Assembly: GCF_949628265.1 (NCBI RefSeq)
Contig: NC_088787.1
Location: forward strand, 32,166,844-32,230,843
DNA length: 64,000 nt
From: Cloeon dipterum
Lineage: Eukaryota; Arthropoda; Insecta; Ephemeroptera; Baetidae
Reading direction: 5' to 3'
Position numbers and translations under genes: made by a program. Positions 36,382-48,957 of the stretch are shown here, piece after piece. The notes under the pieces are model-generated. The model was not told where the DNA came from. It worked only from the letters and a program-made list of their open reading frames with translations, and ran no database searches. Each line of letters begins with the position of its first letter. Position 1 is the stretch's first letter.

Positions 36382-39300
36382 TTGTAGCAGCCGTTTGCGA
36401 TTATTTTACACATGAGTAATCCATCAAATTGCAATATATTAAATAACAGCTGAATTGCTGCGCTTGCAACTCCATTTAGACCTGCTCAACAAGTATGTAT
36501 GAAATTAGCGTTAAACACTACAATAGAGCTAATTATTGACCACTCCACTCAGCATTGTTTGAGAGCGGCGTAATTCAAAGTGGCATTGAAAGGGAAATTT
36601 TCAATCGACGAATAAAATTAAAACGCGCCGCATGGCTGATCTTGATCGCGGCGCGCGCGGAGAGCGGCGGCGAGAGAAGCAGAATGCAGGGTCGCGATTC
36701 GTTCAATAAATGAGAATTATAAAAGCGGCGGATAAATGTTGGAAGGTTCAGGCGTGGCGAGATGCATTTCTATTTCTCGGCATGTTCACTGACCTGTGCA
36801 ACGCTCGGCGGCAATCGAGTGTAATTGCCGCGCTCCTTTGATACACAACTTCATGCAGACGCGCATTATGCAACAAAACACACACTCGCACATAATGAAT
36901 CTTTTCCCACCTGATTTGTGCTCTGGTGGGATGCTATTTTGACAGTTATATCGAGATATTTCCTCTGAAAGCCATATGGAGTTGAGCTAAAAGTTGTTGA
37001 CATTGGCTAGAATTCAGGTAAATTTCAAATAACATTCTTTAATTTCGAAACAAGATATTATATACTTGGAGTCTAGGCGACACATGATAAATGATATTGC
37101 TTCATTTTAATCAAGGGAAATATTATTGCATACAATAAATTTGCTATAACATAATCAAAACTAGATTGTTTGAAGAATCCTCATAAAATGAGTAAGTAAA
37201 TTCAGGCCAAAATAATTTTGATAGCCCGCAAGCAAAAGGAATTAATTTGAAAAGATCTTTCTGGCTTTGCAATATTTATTTTTCTTTATGACCAGAGTTT
37301 AAGCGTTAATCATAAATTAAAAAAAGAGTTATAAATTGTAATTTCATTCAGCGAGTTTAGCATAAAAAATGCCAAAATTTTGGTATATGATGTTCAAAAC
37401 TTAATATAGAGAAAATATTTAGCTTAAACTCTTCTTGACGTGATTTTAATAGTGTCAGCCAGCTAGCTACTAACAAATAACAATTTTAGAATTGCCTTTG
37501 CAACTAAAATGAAGTTGCCCTTCGTAATCTCTAAGGATTGTACTATTCATTTTTTCTTTAGCCATTCAAGGGCTTCAAGAATTTATCACCCAAGAAGAAT
37601 TAAACAAATTAGCTAAGACCGGATGTTGACAATTTTTATACAACAGCGTGCACAGATATTCAGGTTGAAAAATCGAGTGAACACAAGAGCGGGTATACGA
37701 AAGAGACCTTGCGCCGCTTTTATTCCCAACTTTCGCTTTCATTTGTATCACGCACATTTTGGTGACAAAACTAGTCTATTTTTAATTCGCCTTCAAAGCT
37801 AAGAGGAACTAATAAAAATCAGTCTAAAGCGCTCTCAGGGGAATTGTGCGGTAGCGAACGAAAGAAATCAGGAAAGGAGCTGGCCTTCCTAATGGCGCTC
37901 ATTATTCAAGATCAAGTACCACGCGCGTTTATTTTTACTGCAGTGTCAAGCGCGCCTTACGAAATTTGTTTACATTAACCGTGTTACTCGATATGCCCAT
38001 TAACGCAAATTTGTGATTTACGGCCAACACGTTTTTAATCTACAATTTGCACGTTTAGGAAGACATTAGAGATTAAGCCCGTGCGTGATGCGTGCTTAAA
38101 TGACAGCCATTAGCTAATTGTCTTAAATTATACAGCTGCAGGCGAGTGCTTATTAGCTGAAGTAGACATGAGAAGCAAAATAGATTTTTTCACATGGCTT
38201 GACTGCTTTCAATAAAAGATTAAAAAATATTTTAAATGATGTCTTGGTGTTGATAGATGCCAATGAAGGTAGATTTAATTTCTTCTGATAAAATGATGAC
38301 ACGTATGCTACGCTAAGTAACTTTCGTAATTTTAAGAAGTTGCTGGTAATTGGGTATTAATTTTGTTTTCGCATAAACTATCAAAATCATGTAATGATGA
38401 ATAGCGTAAATTAAAATGGCATTGAAATTAGTTATATTCATTATTCGTCTAAAAAAATGGGTTAAACGATTTCGATTTTTTTTTTCAATTTTCTTCATGC
38501 AGAGGCAAGTTTGATTAACAGCTTTGTTTGGTTAATTTGCTATCCCTGTTATTCCCTGATCCCCTACACGTCTTTAACCTTTGCTCATTTTGTATATCTT
38601 TATCCCAGAAATCTATTTGTGCGTTAGAACAAAATGCGGGCTGACCTTCTCATAAAATTAGGCTGTCACTTCATTCGGAGTTTCTTAAAATATACTGGCG
38701 GTCGACTCAATAAATTTTCAGATTTGTTCCTTTCTTTCATGAACAAGGTCAACCGCCCTATCGTAGTTAAAAATTACGTATCAGCCTGGTTCCGGGAAAT
38801 GTTTTCAATTTTTAAGGAGTGCTTAATAGGAAAATTCCACAGACACGGTCGCAAAAAAAATAAATGTTTAAGACAGCAAGAATATATATGGCTTTTATAC
38901 AACAAGACAAACAGGAGCCAAAATAAAGTCATTTTTTCGATTGGCGTCCAGCCCATAATCGAGAATGACAGCAGGAAAACAAATAAAAGTTGCGAGTCGA
39001 TTAAATATCTCGCTGCCGGAAGTGATGGCGAGTCATTGCGTTCAGCGAATTCGGAAACAGCGTTGTGTTCAACCTTCAATAAATGAGTCCGGCGAGATGC
39101 TTGAGTTTGCAGCATGTGTATTGTGAATGGGTAGAGTGTAGGTGCCGCAATCGGAAGGAAGGTGAAAGGTGACTGTTAACGAAGGGTCGCCGCCTTTCTC
39201 AGGAAGCATCAAGGCCAGAGCTCTCGAGAGTGGGCATATTTAATATGCAAACCGATCCTTATCTGATTGTCCAATTATTTTTAAGGAAGTAAATTTTACC

Positions 39301-40865
39301 AGCACGAAAGCATGATTTGAGTTAAACGTGTGAAAGAGGAAACAATAACTATTAAAAAAGACAACCTACTAGCGAATTAGTATAAGTTACATTTCTCTTA
39401 ATAGCAAAAATTGACATTTTTCATGGGAAAATGTTTGTTGACGATGCGTGCGACGAGTCAGGTGTTGAAGATTAGCACAACACACGTGACAAATAAAAAA
39501 ATTATAATGTCTAAAGCATGATGTAATTAAAATTGTCTTCCTTTTGTGTTTAAAAAGTCAAGGAATTCCATAAATTCTCTATATCTGACATGAGAGGCTT
39601 AATTGAAAAGGAAAGATAAGGTGGTTTGTGAAATTTTCACGTCTATTTTGTTAACTGACACACTTGTTCACAACTGATTTCTGTCAGTTACGTTCTTCTC
39701 TATGGACACGTTGTGCCGAATATGAGATAAATTATGATTTTTACGCATCTTTACAAGTTCAATTTTAGCGCCAAATCAGTTTATTTAAACGGCGTTATTC
39801 TCCATTCAAAATAAATTGGAATTTTTACCCTGTGGTATATGTATTATTGCATTGTTTTCAATTTTAACGGTAACAATGATAAATAATTTTGGATCTTAAC
39901 ACGAGTTAACTTTATTGATTGTAAAAAGTGACTGTAATCAGTGACAACCGTTTTGGTTTTCTTAAAAATATATTTTGTTAAATAATCAATGTATGAAATC
40001 ATTCACTCATCCAACACTGTAATCTGATTTTAAGCAGAAAATTAAACGTGATGCACATTTACATAGAGCGCAATTTAATCGCCAATATGCAAAAGAAAAA
40101 CGTGTTGTTGATAATTGGAAAATATATTGCCACAGTAAGCAAATGTCAAATTTAATCATAATAAGATATTGAAATTAAATAATTTTGAGAGATAGCTTAC
40201 AGGGGAGAGTGCTACCAAAACAATGTGATAATTATTAAAAAGTTATTATGAAACACAAAATGCGAACAGTCATATTGAAATACTGTAAGAGCTAAATTTT
40301 TCTGCAGTGCCCGTGAAAACCGGTAGTCGATCGGTCGGCTGGCGGCGGGGAAAACAGAATCGCGGCAAAATCGTGTGTATGAATTTCACGGCTTTCGATT
40401 TTTAAGTTATTTCATCACAAATGTTAAATATTTAAGAAAATGATTTGTTAAATCGTTAATAATATGTTAGAGAGAGTCCAATTGGTATTTGTACCGTAAA
40501 TAAATTTATTTTCAAACCTTTTTGAAAGTACAATTAAATTTTGCATTTTTCTACTAACATATATCCATAGTAGCAATACTTCGCTCAAAACATTATCCAT
40601 TTTGTTATTAAACACTTATAAAAATAGAAAAATGCCATGTTCACTTTAATCTTGGTGGAAAATATTATAATAATTTTTTTCAATTCAGACCTTGACTCAA
40701 TTGCAGAAATTGGCTTGCTTATTCGAACATTTTTCATTCAGGTCTCGTAATGAAGTGTGTAAATAGAATGCTCACATTTGTACTTTGACTAGAAAAGAGG
40801 TTGTGCGATAATAACGCAATTACTTAATGGACTGAACGTGTCGGCGCGCGTAGAGAACAGAGAGC
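36382..40865. other. Gene-poor, AT-rich stretch
   Basis: Mostly AT-rich noncoding sequence with two short GC-rich islands, around 36600-36700 and 40310-40380. Apart from the weak open frame at 38634-39086, no supported exon, repeat family or RNA gene was seen. The islands could be regulatory or belong to the long upstream region of the MFS gene. Confidence 0.5.
38634..39086 (+). CDS. Unrecognised open frame, possibly spurious
   Basis: An ATG-initiated frame of 150 codons without introns. The product is basic, with no recognisable domain, signal peptide or membrane segment. It is longer than most chance frames in this AT-rich stretch, but its codon use does not match the GC-rich third positions of the confirmed genes, and there is no obvious promoter. 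No polyadenylation signal lies close by. It is listed so that it can be tested, not as a supported gene. Confidence 0.15.
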   Translation: MRADLLIKLGCHFIRSFLKYTGGRLNKFSDLFLSFMNKVNRPIVVKNYVSAWFREMFSIFKECLIGKFHRHGRKKNKCLRQQEYIWLLYNKTNRSQNKVIFSIGVQPIIENDSRKTNKSCESIKYLAAGSDGESLRSANSETALCSTFNK

Positions 40866-41087
40866 GTGAAAATGTACAAGCATTTTAACACCAGCCAGCA
40901 TTATTATTATTTGTCCTCGAGGTCCGAAGCAGCATGGGTGCCCAAGAAGTCGAGCTGGGCACTAGGCGGGGGAGCGGTGTTGGGGGTGGGGACGACCTGG
41001 CTGGACACTAGGAACAAGACGCGATGGTTTTCTCGCGGCAGTCTCGCAGACGCAGCAAGAGGGAAGGCACGCAGTGATCTTGTGCAG
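40866..41087 (+). other. Candidate upstream exon with strong donor
   Basis: A GC-richer block with an open frame (ATG at 40866) ends in CAG followed by GTAAGA, a near-consensus donor. It lies 2.5 kb upstream of the MFS coding start, where the first coding exon has an acceptor (TTTTTCAG) 26 bp before the ATG, so a spliced 5' exon is needed somewhere upstream. This is the best candidate seen, but an unrelated short gene is possible. Confidence 0.3.
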
Positions 41088-43632
41088 GTAAGACCGAAAT
41101 TCACTATATAGTGTCCGTTGGGGGGCCGGTGTGGAACAAATATTTCAAAACAAACTGACTTGGCAAATTGGCAAGTACAAGTTCAAGGCTTTTTTGGTTG
41201 TGTGTGTGTACACTCTGGGATGCTGTGCGAGAGTGGCGAGTTGAATGATCTGCAGTTTTCTGCCTAGCAATTGTATCACTGTCAGGGCCGCGGACCCTGA
41301 CCGTGGCCGGTAACAAAATGCATTTACCAACAAATCGGCTTATTCACCCTGACGAATCGAGCGTGACTAAATTTCGCGGCGGCATTTAGAGCAGAATAAC
41401 GACACATTTTTTAGACTCTTTTTTGCTTTAAATTTGCTCGCTTTTGAATTATGACAGATTTTTATGACTAAAATTTAACACTTCAATTAAATTCGTTTTT
41501 ATTTCTCCAAGAATAAGTCATAATATTTTACAAACAGTCCTAGTTTATTTTTGTTAGCAGAAATTCAACAATAATATTCAGTTTTAAAATTTAGCTCGTT
41601 TTCTATAACTAACATAGCTAAATAGTAATAAATAACATAATTCTATGAATATAAAATTTATCTCAAAATATGTTCGTTTTAACAATTTTAATAGGAATGT
41701 TTTGCCCTGTATTTTTCCCTGAGGCTCGTGGTTTTCCCAATAAGTGGGGTTTCCTGGTAAATTGAGCTCTTAAAAGAAATGATGGCCAATTAGCTTTTTG
41801 CTGCCTCTTGAAAAGGATGTTTTCATCGGCAGAGTGTTTGTGTATATACTGGATCAAAAGCCATGATGGTATTTAATATGTATGCGCGAGCAGCTCAATA
41901 GAATGTCAAGGCGGATCTGCATGACTGGAAGTTAAAATTGTTTTCGAACTTGTAAGTCTCTCGGCGCGCGTAGCAATTATTTTGTTTGCGCACAGTCCGC
42001 AAAGTTGGGCCGGAAAATATAGTTCAAAGTGTCCAATTTCCCCATGGGTATCGGTGCCAAGACAGGTTTTCTTGAAAATTCCCGGCTGCATTTGCACTGA
42101 TTCAGCACAGGGAATCCCTGTGTAGGATAAAAGAGACGGGGATTTTTCAATTGAAGAGCCGCGCGGCGTGAAAACCGGTCTTATGAATAATGATCTCGTA
42201 GAAAAGAAAAGCTTAATATAATTTCATCCGACCCTTTCTGAACTCGTCTTGCACAACCACCAGCATCATATTTTACATTATATTTTCAGGCTGATTTCCC
42301 CCAAAAGGCCCAGTGTCAACAGACATCGTTTTCTCTGGTGACGTAATAAGTCGTCTTTTAAATAGCAGACAGATCTAAAGACATAATTTCAAAGTTACGT
42401 AATCTCTCAATTTCTCTATGCTAAAATTTATCTAAAGAGATTGGCAAGAAGTTTTCATTATATTTGACCAATTTAACAACACTACATTGATGCCAAAAAC
42501 ACCTTTCTATTTACTTTTTGTATTTAAGTTACCTAAGTTGTTTAATACAAACGCGCGTAGTTCTCCAGACTCGGCAATCTTCATTCCTCTCTCGAAAATT
42601 ACTGCCTGTTCGTCAGGGAGAGACATCGGAGATCACGCATATATTGTTTCGTTTTGCTCATTATTTTATTATCCTCTGTTTTTGCCCGTCTCTTTTCAAG
42701 GACGCAAAGACCAGAAATAATACACCTGCTGCGATTTTCATTTCGCATCCCGCAATTTACTTTTACAGCAAAAAATATATTGATTGCACCGCGCCCAGCG
42801 TCGGAAGCGCTTGGGTTTTTGTTCCTTGGGAATTCCTTTCACCAAAATTGCAACTCGAATTCAAACGTTAAACATGTGATTCTGTCCCCCTGATTCACAC
42901 GTCCATTTTTTCACTTAAATACTTTAAATCAGTAAAAAAGGGAAACTAAAAGTCTGACTATTTCCTTACAGAAAAAAATCTTGAGTTAGCTGAACTGGTT
43001 TTTAGACACTTAACTTGAAAAGAGAGTCAGCCCTAAATATACCAGTCAAGAGAAATGACGACACGTTTATTCACCGTTTCTAAATTTCCAAAGAAATTTC
43101 GCAATAATGCATCAGTCTGAGAAGCAAAAAAGTGAGGTGTGAAGCGCAGTTTCTCGGCTACTCACATATACGTCTATGGAAAAAAATAATGTTAAAAAAT
43201 CCCGCATCAGATGCAGGAATCGGCTGGATACGCATCTTCAGTGTTATATAATATTAAGTTGATGGGAAATCCAATATGATCAAATACAATGAGACTTAGA
43301 ACGAAATAAATCCAGTTCGTATTATGCAACTCACTCGAATTAAGTTGCTTGCGACGCTGGGGACAAGTTGTTCGTTAGAATAAAGAACGTAAAAAAGCAA
43401 TTAACAAAAAGGCTTATAGCGAGACAGAGAGAGGCGGCTCTCAACCTGCCGGTCGAGTGTAAAACGAGAGAGACTCGAGAGCTCGCGTGCATCCCCTGAC
43501 CTTGCACGCTCCAGTTGGCCGTCGGTGCCCTTGAAGGCAGTCCATACCACTTTTTGCATCACTACATCTATAAATACACACTAATCGAAATTCCGCGTAT
43601 TTTTCAGGTGAGGAAAATCCAGATCCGAAAAG

Positions 43633-45792
43633 ATGCTGTCGGGCCTTAGCCGGAAGCTGTACAAGCCGTGGGTGCTGCTGATCGTCACCGCGGGCTACAT
43701 CGTCGGCGAGTTGGGCCACTACCTGATCGGTGTGACCTCAAGAGCCACAGCCAGAGACCTGCACTACGGAGACAAAGCGTGCCAACTGAATGTCTCGTCA
43801 GGAATCGGACACGCAGAGTCGCCCGTCGCCTGCGGGAGCGTTTTTAATCAAACCGAATGCGCCAAGCTGCACATGAATGGCACCTTCTACTGCGAATGGG
43901 ACTACAACGGTCTCGGACTCGAGTACCAAATTCTCGCCGGCCCTTCGTATATTGCTGTTTTCACAGTGGCCGGAATTTTGCTTGGAGTGGCCGCCGACAG
44001 GTAAAATCAAATTTCATTACAAAAAAAGTATTAATGAAATGCGAATAATTGCGTTGAGGTTTTGATAATTTTGCTAATTGAAAAATTATTTCAGGTACAA
44101 CCGCGTGACCATGTTGGGAGCTTGCACCCTGATTTTTAGCGTGGCTACTATTCTCATGGGGGCAGTTAATCACTATTGGGAGCTCACGTTGCTTAGAATG
44201 GTCCTTGCTTTTGGGTAAATATAAATGTACAAATTATTACAGTTAAAACATTTTCCCTCTATAGCGAAGCTGGCTGCAATCCTATGGCTGCCGGAATCCT
44301 TTCTGATCTGTTTGCGGAGGTTTGTGTAACAAATATTTTTATTAATCAAGCGAAATTAATAATTTTTTATTAGGAATATCGAGCGCTAGTTATGTCAATT
44401 TTCAACTGGGGTATTTACGGAGGATACGGCATTGCTTTCCCAGTAGGCCGTTACGTCACCGCAGCAAATATCTGGGGACTGGGATGGAGACTCAGTTACT
44501 ATGCAGGTGGAGTAGTTGGACTCGTACTCGCTCTCCTGACCTACACCACCCTCCGCGACCCTCAGCGCCAGGCGATTGGAGAAGAACGAAATAATGCTAA
44601 TGGAGAAAAGGTTGGCAAAATTTAAATTTTATGCAAAGGAAAAATTTTATAGTAAACTTGAATGTCTAGAGATATTTTGTTTTATCAATAATGCATCATT
44701 GTCACTCTAATCTAGGTTAGGAGACCAAATGAGATATTTCAAAAACTAATTTGGGGGTGATCTAGAATAAGCAGCAGTTGTTTCGGCCCCTCAGTTCTGT
44801 TAACAAAAAATCCAGGCTTCAGAATGACCAGAAGCTATCCTATTTTTGAAGCATTTTATCTAAGACTAAATTTGATTCTAAAATGTGTAAATTCTGTTAT
44901 TTTGACTAACAAAAATCACAGAAATTATAGAAAATATTCTGCGAACCTTGATAATGCCTCCAACCATTTGCTTAACTCAAAATTAAATTGGATTTCGCAG
45001 ATTACTTTGTGGCAAGTGGTCAGTCAACCCCGAATGGTCCTCCTTTGTCTGGCAGCCTCAATCAGACACATGGGCGGCTTGTGCTTCGCTTACAACTGCG
45101 ATCTTTACTACCAAACGTACTTCCCCGAGGTCGACCTTGGATGGTGGTTGTTCGCAGTCACCATTTGCATCGGCTCAATTGGCGTTGTCGCGGGCGGCGT
45201 TCTTTCGGACAAAATTGTGGCCACAATGGGAGTCAAATCCAGACTGGCTGTACTCGCCCTCAGCCAACTCATTGCCAGCCCACTGGCTTTCGGCAGTGTC
45301 TACTTTGAGCCCACTGGTGCCATGATCAGTCTCGCCTGCTCCTACATCTTTGCGGAGATGTGGTTTGGCATTCTGTTTGCCATTCTTGTCGAAATTGTGC
45401 CTTTGGCTGTCAGGTACGAAGATCATTTTCCTCAATAACCTTGATTAATAAATTATTTCCTTAGGTCAACCACTCTTGGAGTGTTCCTCTTTTTCATGAA
45501 CAACATTGGAGGAAATCTGCCAGTGTTGGTGGAGCCCCTCTCGAAGGCCATTGGCTACAGAGAGTCCCTTTGGGTCTTTTACGTGGGGGCCTACTTCCTC
45601 AGTAAGCATCCTCTTTTCAACAAAGAAATACGAGTCTAAATACCTTTAAACATTTCAGGCTCAATCCTGTTCTTCTTCACAATGTTCCTGATGGAGCAGC
45701 AGCTAGTTGCCAAGCCCGCACTCGAAGCCCCTCCCATGAGACCCAAGGGCGTTGACAATACAGCTTTTGAAGCAGAGAGCAGCCGCCTGTGA
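43633..45792 (+). CDS. Major facilitator superfamily transporter, spinster-like
   Basis: Seven exons (43633-44000, 44095-44214, 44265-44319, 44374-44610, 45001-45413, 45465-45601, 45659-45792) give 487 aa with about 12 hydrophobic segments. TM1 begins right after a short cytoplasmic N-terminus (WVLLIVTAGYIVGELGHYL). A large extracellular loop between TM1 and TM2 has paired cysteines and glycosylation sequons (NVS, NQT, NGT). Membrane segments with GEAGCNPMAAGILSDLF and the following WR motif resemble the spinster/organic-anion branch of the MFS. It is a plasma- or organelle-membrane carrier with no assignable substrate. The 5' UTR is spliced, with an acceptor at about 43607. It converges on KMT5A. 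Confidence 0.85.
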
Positions 45793-45823
45793 TGTACCTC
45801 GTGACCACTCACTTTTTGTACAA

Positions 45824-45829
45824 AATAAA
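45824..45829 (+). terminator. Polyadenylation signal of the MFS gene
   Basis: AATAAA 32 bp past the stop codon, inside the short interval between the converging MFS and KMT5A genes. Confidence 0.6.
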
Positions 45830-46042
45830 TTAATAGCATTTAATTATTTTATGATCATCAAATGTATTTTAAAAGAAACATCTCGCCTGTTTCATTTTAG
45901 TTCAGTCTCTTAAAACAAAATGGTGACTTACATTTCAATATCTATAGTCTACATCAACTCAGGGCAAACGAGATAGTTAAGAGCGAGTGTATGTACAGTC
46001 AAAGAGGACTTTGGGTCAGATCAATGAGAGCTCAGAGCTGAG

Positions 46043-46960
46043 TCATGAGGCAAGCCAAGGGTGGTTTTTCAGGGACTCTCGAGAGCGATCGCCGTAGTCA
46101 TAAAGTAGCTCTTCGCCAGGTTCGATCCGCTGCTTTGCAACAAGCAGCAGTCGAGGCCGTCGCTTTACTGAGACGGTTCTTGTCAGCAGATTTCCCTGTC
46201 TACTGTGGTTCACCAGTCGGCCCATTCTGCCGCTCTCGGCTGTCGCGTCCACGCTAGTGATAACACTATTAGATGAAGCAAAAATGCTGGTCACTCTTGA
46301 GACATACCAATATTGCGTGGCGCCGTGGCAGAAGTAGTACATGTAGCAGCCTGTGTTTTGATCAGCAGCATAAACAAGCTCTCGGCGCTTTGCCTCTTTC
46401 ATGTCGATAAGGTCTCCCGCATACTCCACAACCAATTCACCCTTGTCAAGAGGTCTGAGGAGCCAAATTTTCAAATTAAAATACTTGGACAACTGAAAAG
46501 ATGAAGCCTTCTTGCCTTGTGCTGACAACTCCTCGTCCCTTTCCTTCAAAATTACACACAGTGAGGTGATCCTCTGTGAGAGAAAGTACAGATTCTTCGA
46601 GGCTTTGCTGTCTTTCAAGTTCAATTGTCTTCTTAGGCCTGCGAGAGGAGCGACGAACAGGGAAAAAATCGGTGATAGATCGTTGAGAACAATCCTTCAG
46701 CACTACTTGTTCCCTGCAAATTAGTCAGATTCATCAATCATAACCATGCATAACTGTGAAAATTATATGTTATACGTTGGCCTATTATCAAGCAGCGTAA
46801 TTTTGTGAGGCGGTGAGGTTTGTTCTGGTGATGCACTCCGCTCCACCTCCGAAGCTGCCCCCGGTGAAGCTAGAGTCACCAGGTACTTCGTGATGGGCGT
46901 CTCGGATTTGACGTCCTTTTTCGGACGTCCACGCGCCGGTTCACGCTTGCTTCTCACCAT
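46043..46960 (-). CDS. PR-Set7: KMT5A / PR-Set7, histone H4 Lys20 monomethyltransferase
   Basis: Four exons (46776-46960, 46516-46713, 46308-46454, 46043-46253) encode 246 aa. The N-terminal half is disordered and basic and carries a PIP degron, QRSITDFFPVRRSSRRPKK, which in the family recruits PCNA and CRL4-Cdt2 for S-phase destruction. A second PIP-like string (TPITKYL) sits in exon 1. The SET domain follows (GKGRGVVSTR, VVEYAGDLI, CYMYYF, YCVDAT, GRLVNHSRQGN, GEELLYDYGDRS), with the NHS motif and catalytic tyrosines intact. It monomethylates H4K20 on nucleosomes and acts in mitotic chromatin compaction. The intron after 46516 begins GCAAGA (GC-AG), which exactly joins VSTR to PLDKGE. At 246 aa it is shorter than human KMT5A because the N-terminus is reduced. 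Confidence 0.95.
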
Positions 46961-47633
46961 AGCTGCTCAGTCCGATCCTCCGGTCAATTTTCAGCGTCAG
47001 TCTCAATGTGATTACTTTCACCGTGGACAAAAATTTCGATCAAAACAAGGGGCTCATTTTACTCGGATTGTGTTGGTTACTCCACTAGTACTACTTGATG
47101 CTGTCGCTGTCCTTACACCAGTCGTTGGTCTATTTAACCGACGCTGGTGCCCTCTGTAAATCTAAACTTTCAGACTTCAAGTAACAGGATAACTTACATA
47201 CATATAACCGGTTTCCAGTTGTTTGGAATCTGTGATTTCAAGTAAATCTATGTATGTTCAATCAAAACATAATTTTCTAGTTTACTTAGTTCGTAATATA
47301 TTATAACTACTAATGCAAAAACTTAAAATATAATTCTAAAAATAAAAACATTTATCTTAACATGATTGCTAGAAAAAAAACTGTAACCGGCTTGTAACTT
47401 TAACATGCAACAGAAAATCGGTATCAATTTTTGCATAAAATGATTTTTTGTTCTTTTGTTTTCAAACCGTCATTTTAACAATGTAGCCAACTTAAATTTT
47501 GATATTTTTTATTATTATATTAATGGTGTTTTCATTTTTCACTTACTTTAAATTTAAATTTTACTTTAAATTTTATTTTTAACGAAAATGGCTAAAAATA
47601 AAAAAATGGAATGTATTTTCTTATTTTTAATTT
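46961..47633. other. KMT5A upstream region, no gene seen
   Basis: Contains the presumed KMT5A promoter in its first 200 bp (GC-moderate, with a short overlapping antisense frame without support), then AT-rich sequence up to the terminal repeat of the mobile element. Confidence 0.5.
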
Positions 47634-47692
47634 CGTCGTGGTAGCGGAGAAATTGCGCATGAGTTTTTGGTTCGCCCGGCGAAATTGCGCAT
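47634..47692 (+). repeat. Left terminal inverted repeat
   Basis: About 59 bp, nearly identical to the reverse complement of 53437-53495. It ends in the TGCGCAT motif that recurs just inside it. Confidence 0.75.
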
Positions 47693-48369
47693 TTTGAAAA
47701 TTGCGCATCTTGAAAAGTGCGCATCTGACATTTTGAACCAAACACATTTTAATGCACATTCTGTTTTCTCCCCCTCCAATACATGCTTGACAAAAATTTC
47801 AAACCAATCCGAGCACTAGAACGCTATCTAGTGAAGTTTTTTATAATTTGTATCCTCCTAAATATGGTATCTTTCGATACTTCATAAATTTGCTCAGAGT
47901 GGTCCTAGAACCAAAATTAAAAAACTGATTTGCTCGTCTCAACAAGCCAAACAACTTTTATGTTGACCCCAAAGTCATAGGTCAAAGGTCAAGGTCATTA
48001 AAATTTATATTTTTATTTTAAACTCAAATTTGAAAATGATCGTGTTGAAAATTTTTATTTTCTTTATAGCCATTTTGTAGAGCACAAAAAAATAAGTTAG
48101 AATCGTCAAAATTTCAAATGTTTTTAATATAAACTGAAAAATATGAAAACCCCTGTTTTTCGAGGTCGGTAAAAAAGATAATCGACCAAATTTAAACTTC
48201 TAATCATCCGGTATTAAAAAACTGCATACCGTTAGACTCGTCTCGACGTCCCCAAGTGCACTAAAGGGGTATGAGACCAACCAACCCCCCAAACCCCTTT
48301 TAACCCCCTCAATAACGTGAAATTTAGCATTTTTCGTCCGTTTTAACACCTTAACCCACCGAGAAAAAA

Positions 48370-48540
48370 GTCAACCAAAAGGTGCCCATTGGGTGCCCGC
48401 GTTCGGTCACCCGGCTACCCCCCGTGGGCACCCAGATGGGCACCCATTGGTTATACCGCATGTCCAACCCTTCGGGCACCCGCGAGTGGTCATGCCCAGA
48501 ATTCGGGCACCAAATGGGCACCCTTATTATGACCTTTCAT
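48370..48540. repeat. GGTGCCC-rich repeat field, left
   Basis: Many closely spaced variants of GGTGCCCATTGGGTGCCC and of GGGCACC. A second patch of the same vocabulary surrounds the hairpin at 48620-48850. The same words recur at 51826-52727, so both fields probably come from one repeat family. Confidence 0.6.
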
Positions 48541-48668
48541 AGAATCACCTTTTATGTACGTTAAAAGTATACCTGAATTCAGGGAGCGTAATAAATGAGA
48601 GGCCGAGAATATTCGTTGACCAAAAGCTAACCATCGGGTGCCCGGCTGAGGTTACCACCAGTGGGCAG

Positions 48669-48804
48669 CCAATGGTTACCTTTTGGCTACCTTTTATCTA
48701 GGGCTGTCAGGTGGCAGGTCGATTGACTCTGTTCGTTAAAAAAGATAAATTTGTAGCGCAAAATGACAGCCCTAGGTAAGAGGTAGCCAAAAGGTAACCA
48801 TTGG
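48669..48804. repeat. Short palindromic element (41-bp arms)
   Basis: The left arm 48669-48709 (CCAATGGTTACCTTTTGGCT onward, ending CTAGGGCTGTCA) pairs with 48764-48804 with only two mismatches, leaving a 54-bp loop. Size and shape fit a miniature inverted-repeat element. Confidence 0.7.
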
Positions 48805-48957
48805 GTGCCCGCTTGGGGTTACCCTCAGTGGGCAGCTAGATGGGCAGCACTTTTATTGGATGATATTCATACAACAATTAAAGTACAATTAAATAATACA
48901 TTTTTTACATCAAATTTGAAGATCCCTATTTTTAAAAATCCCCGAAAATCAAAATGT

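Noticed and set aside
42487-42893. Overlapping plus-strand frames upstream of the MFS gene
   Set aside because: Three mutually overlapping frames, none with splice signals or family likeness.
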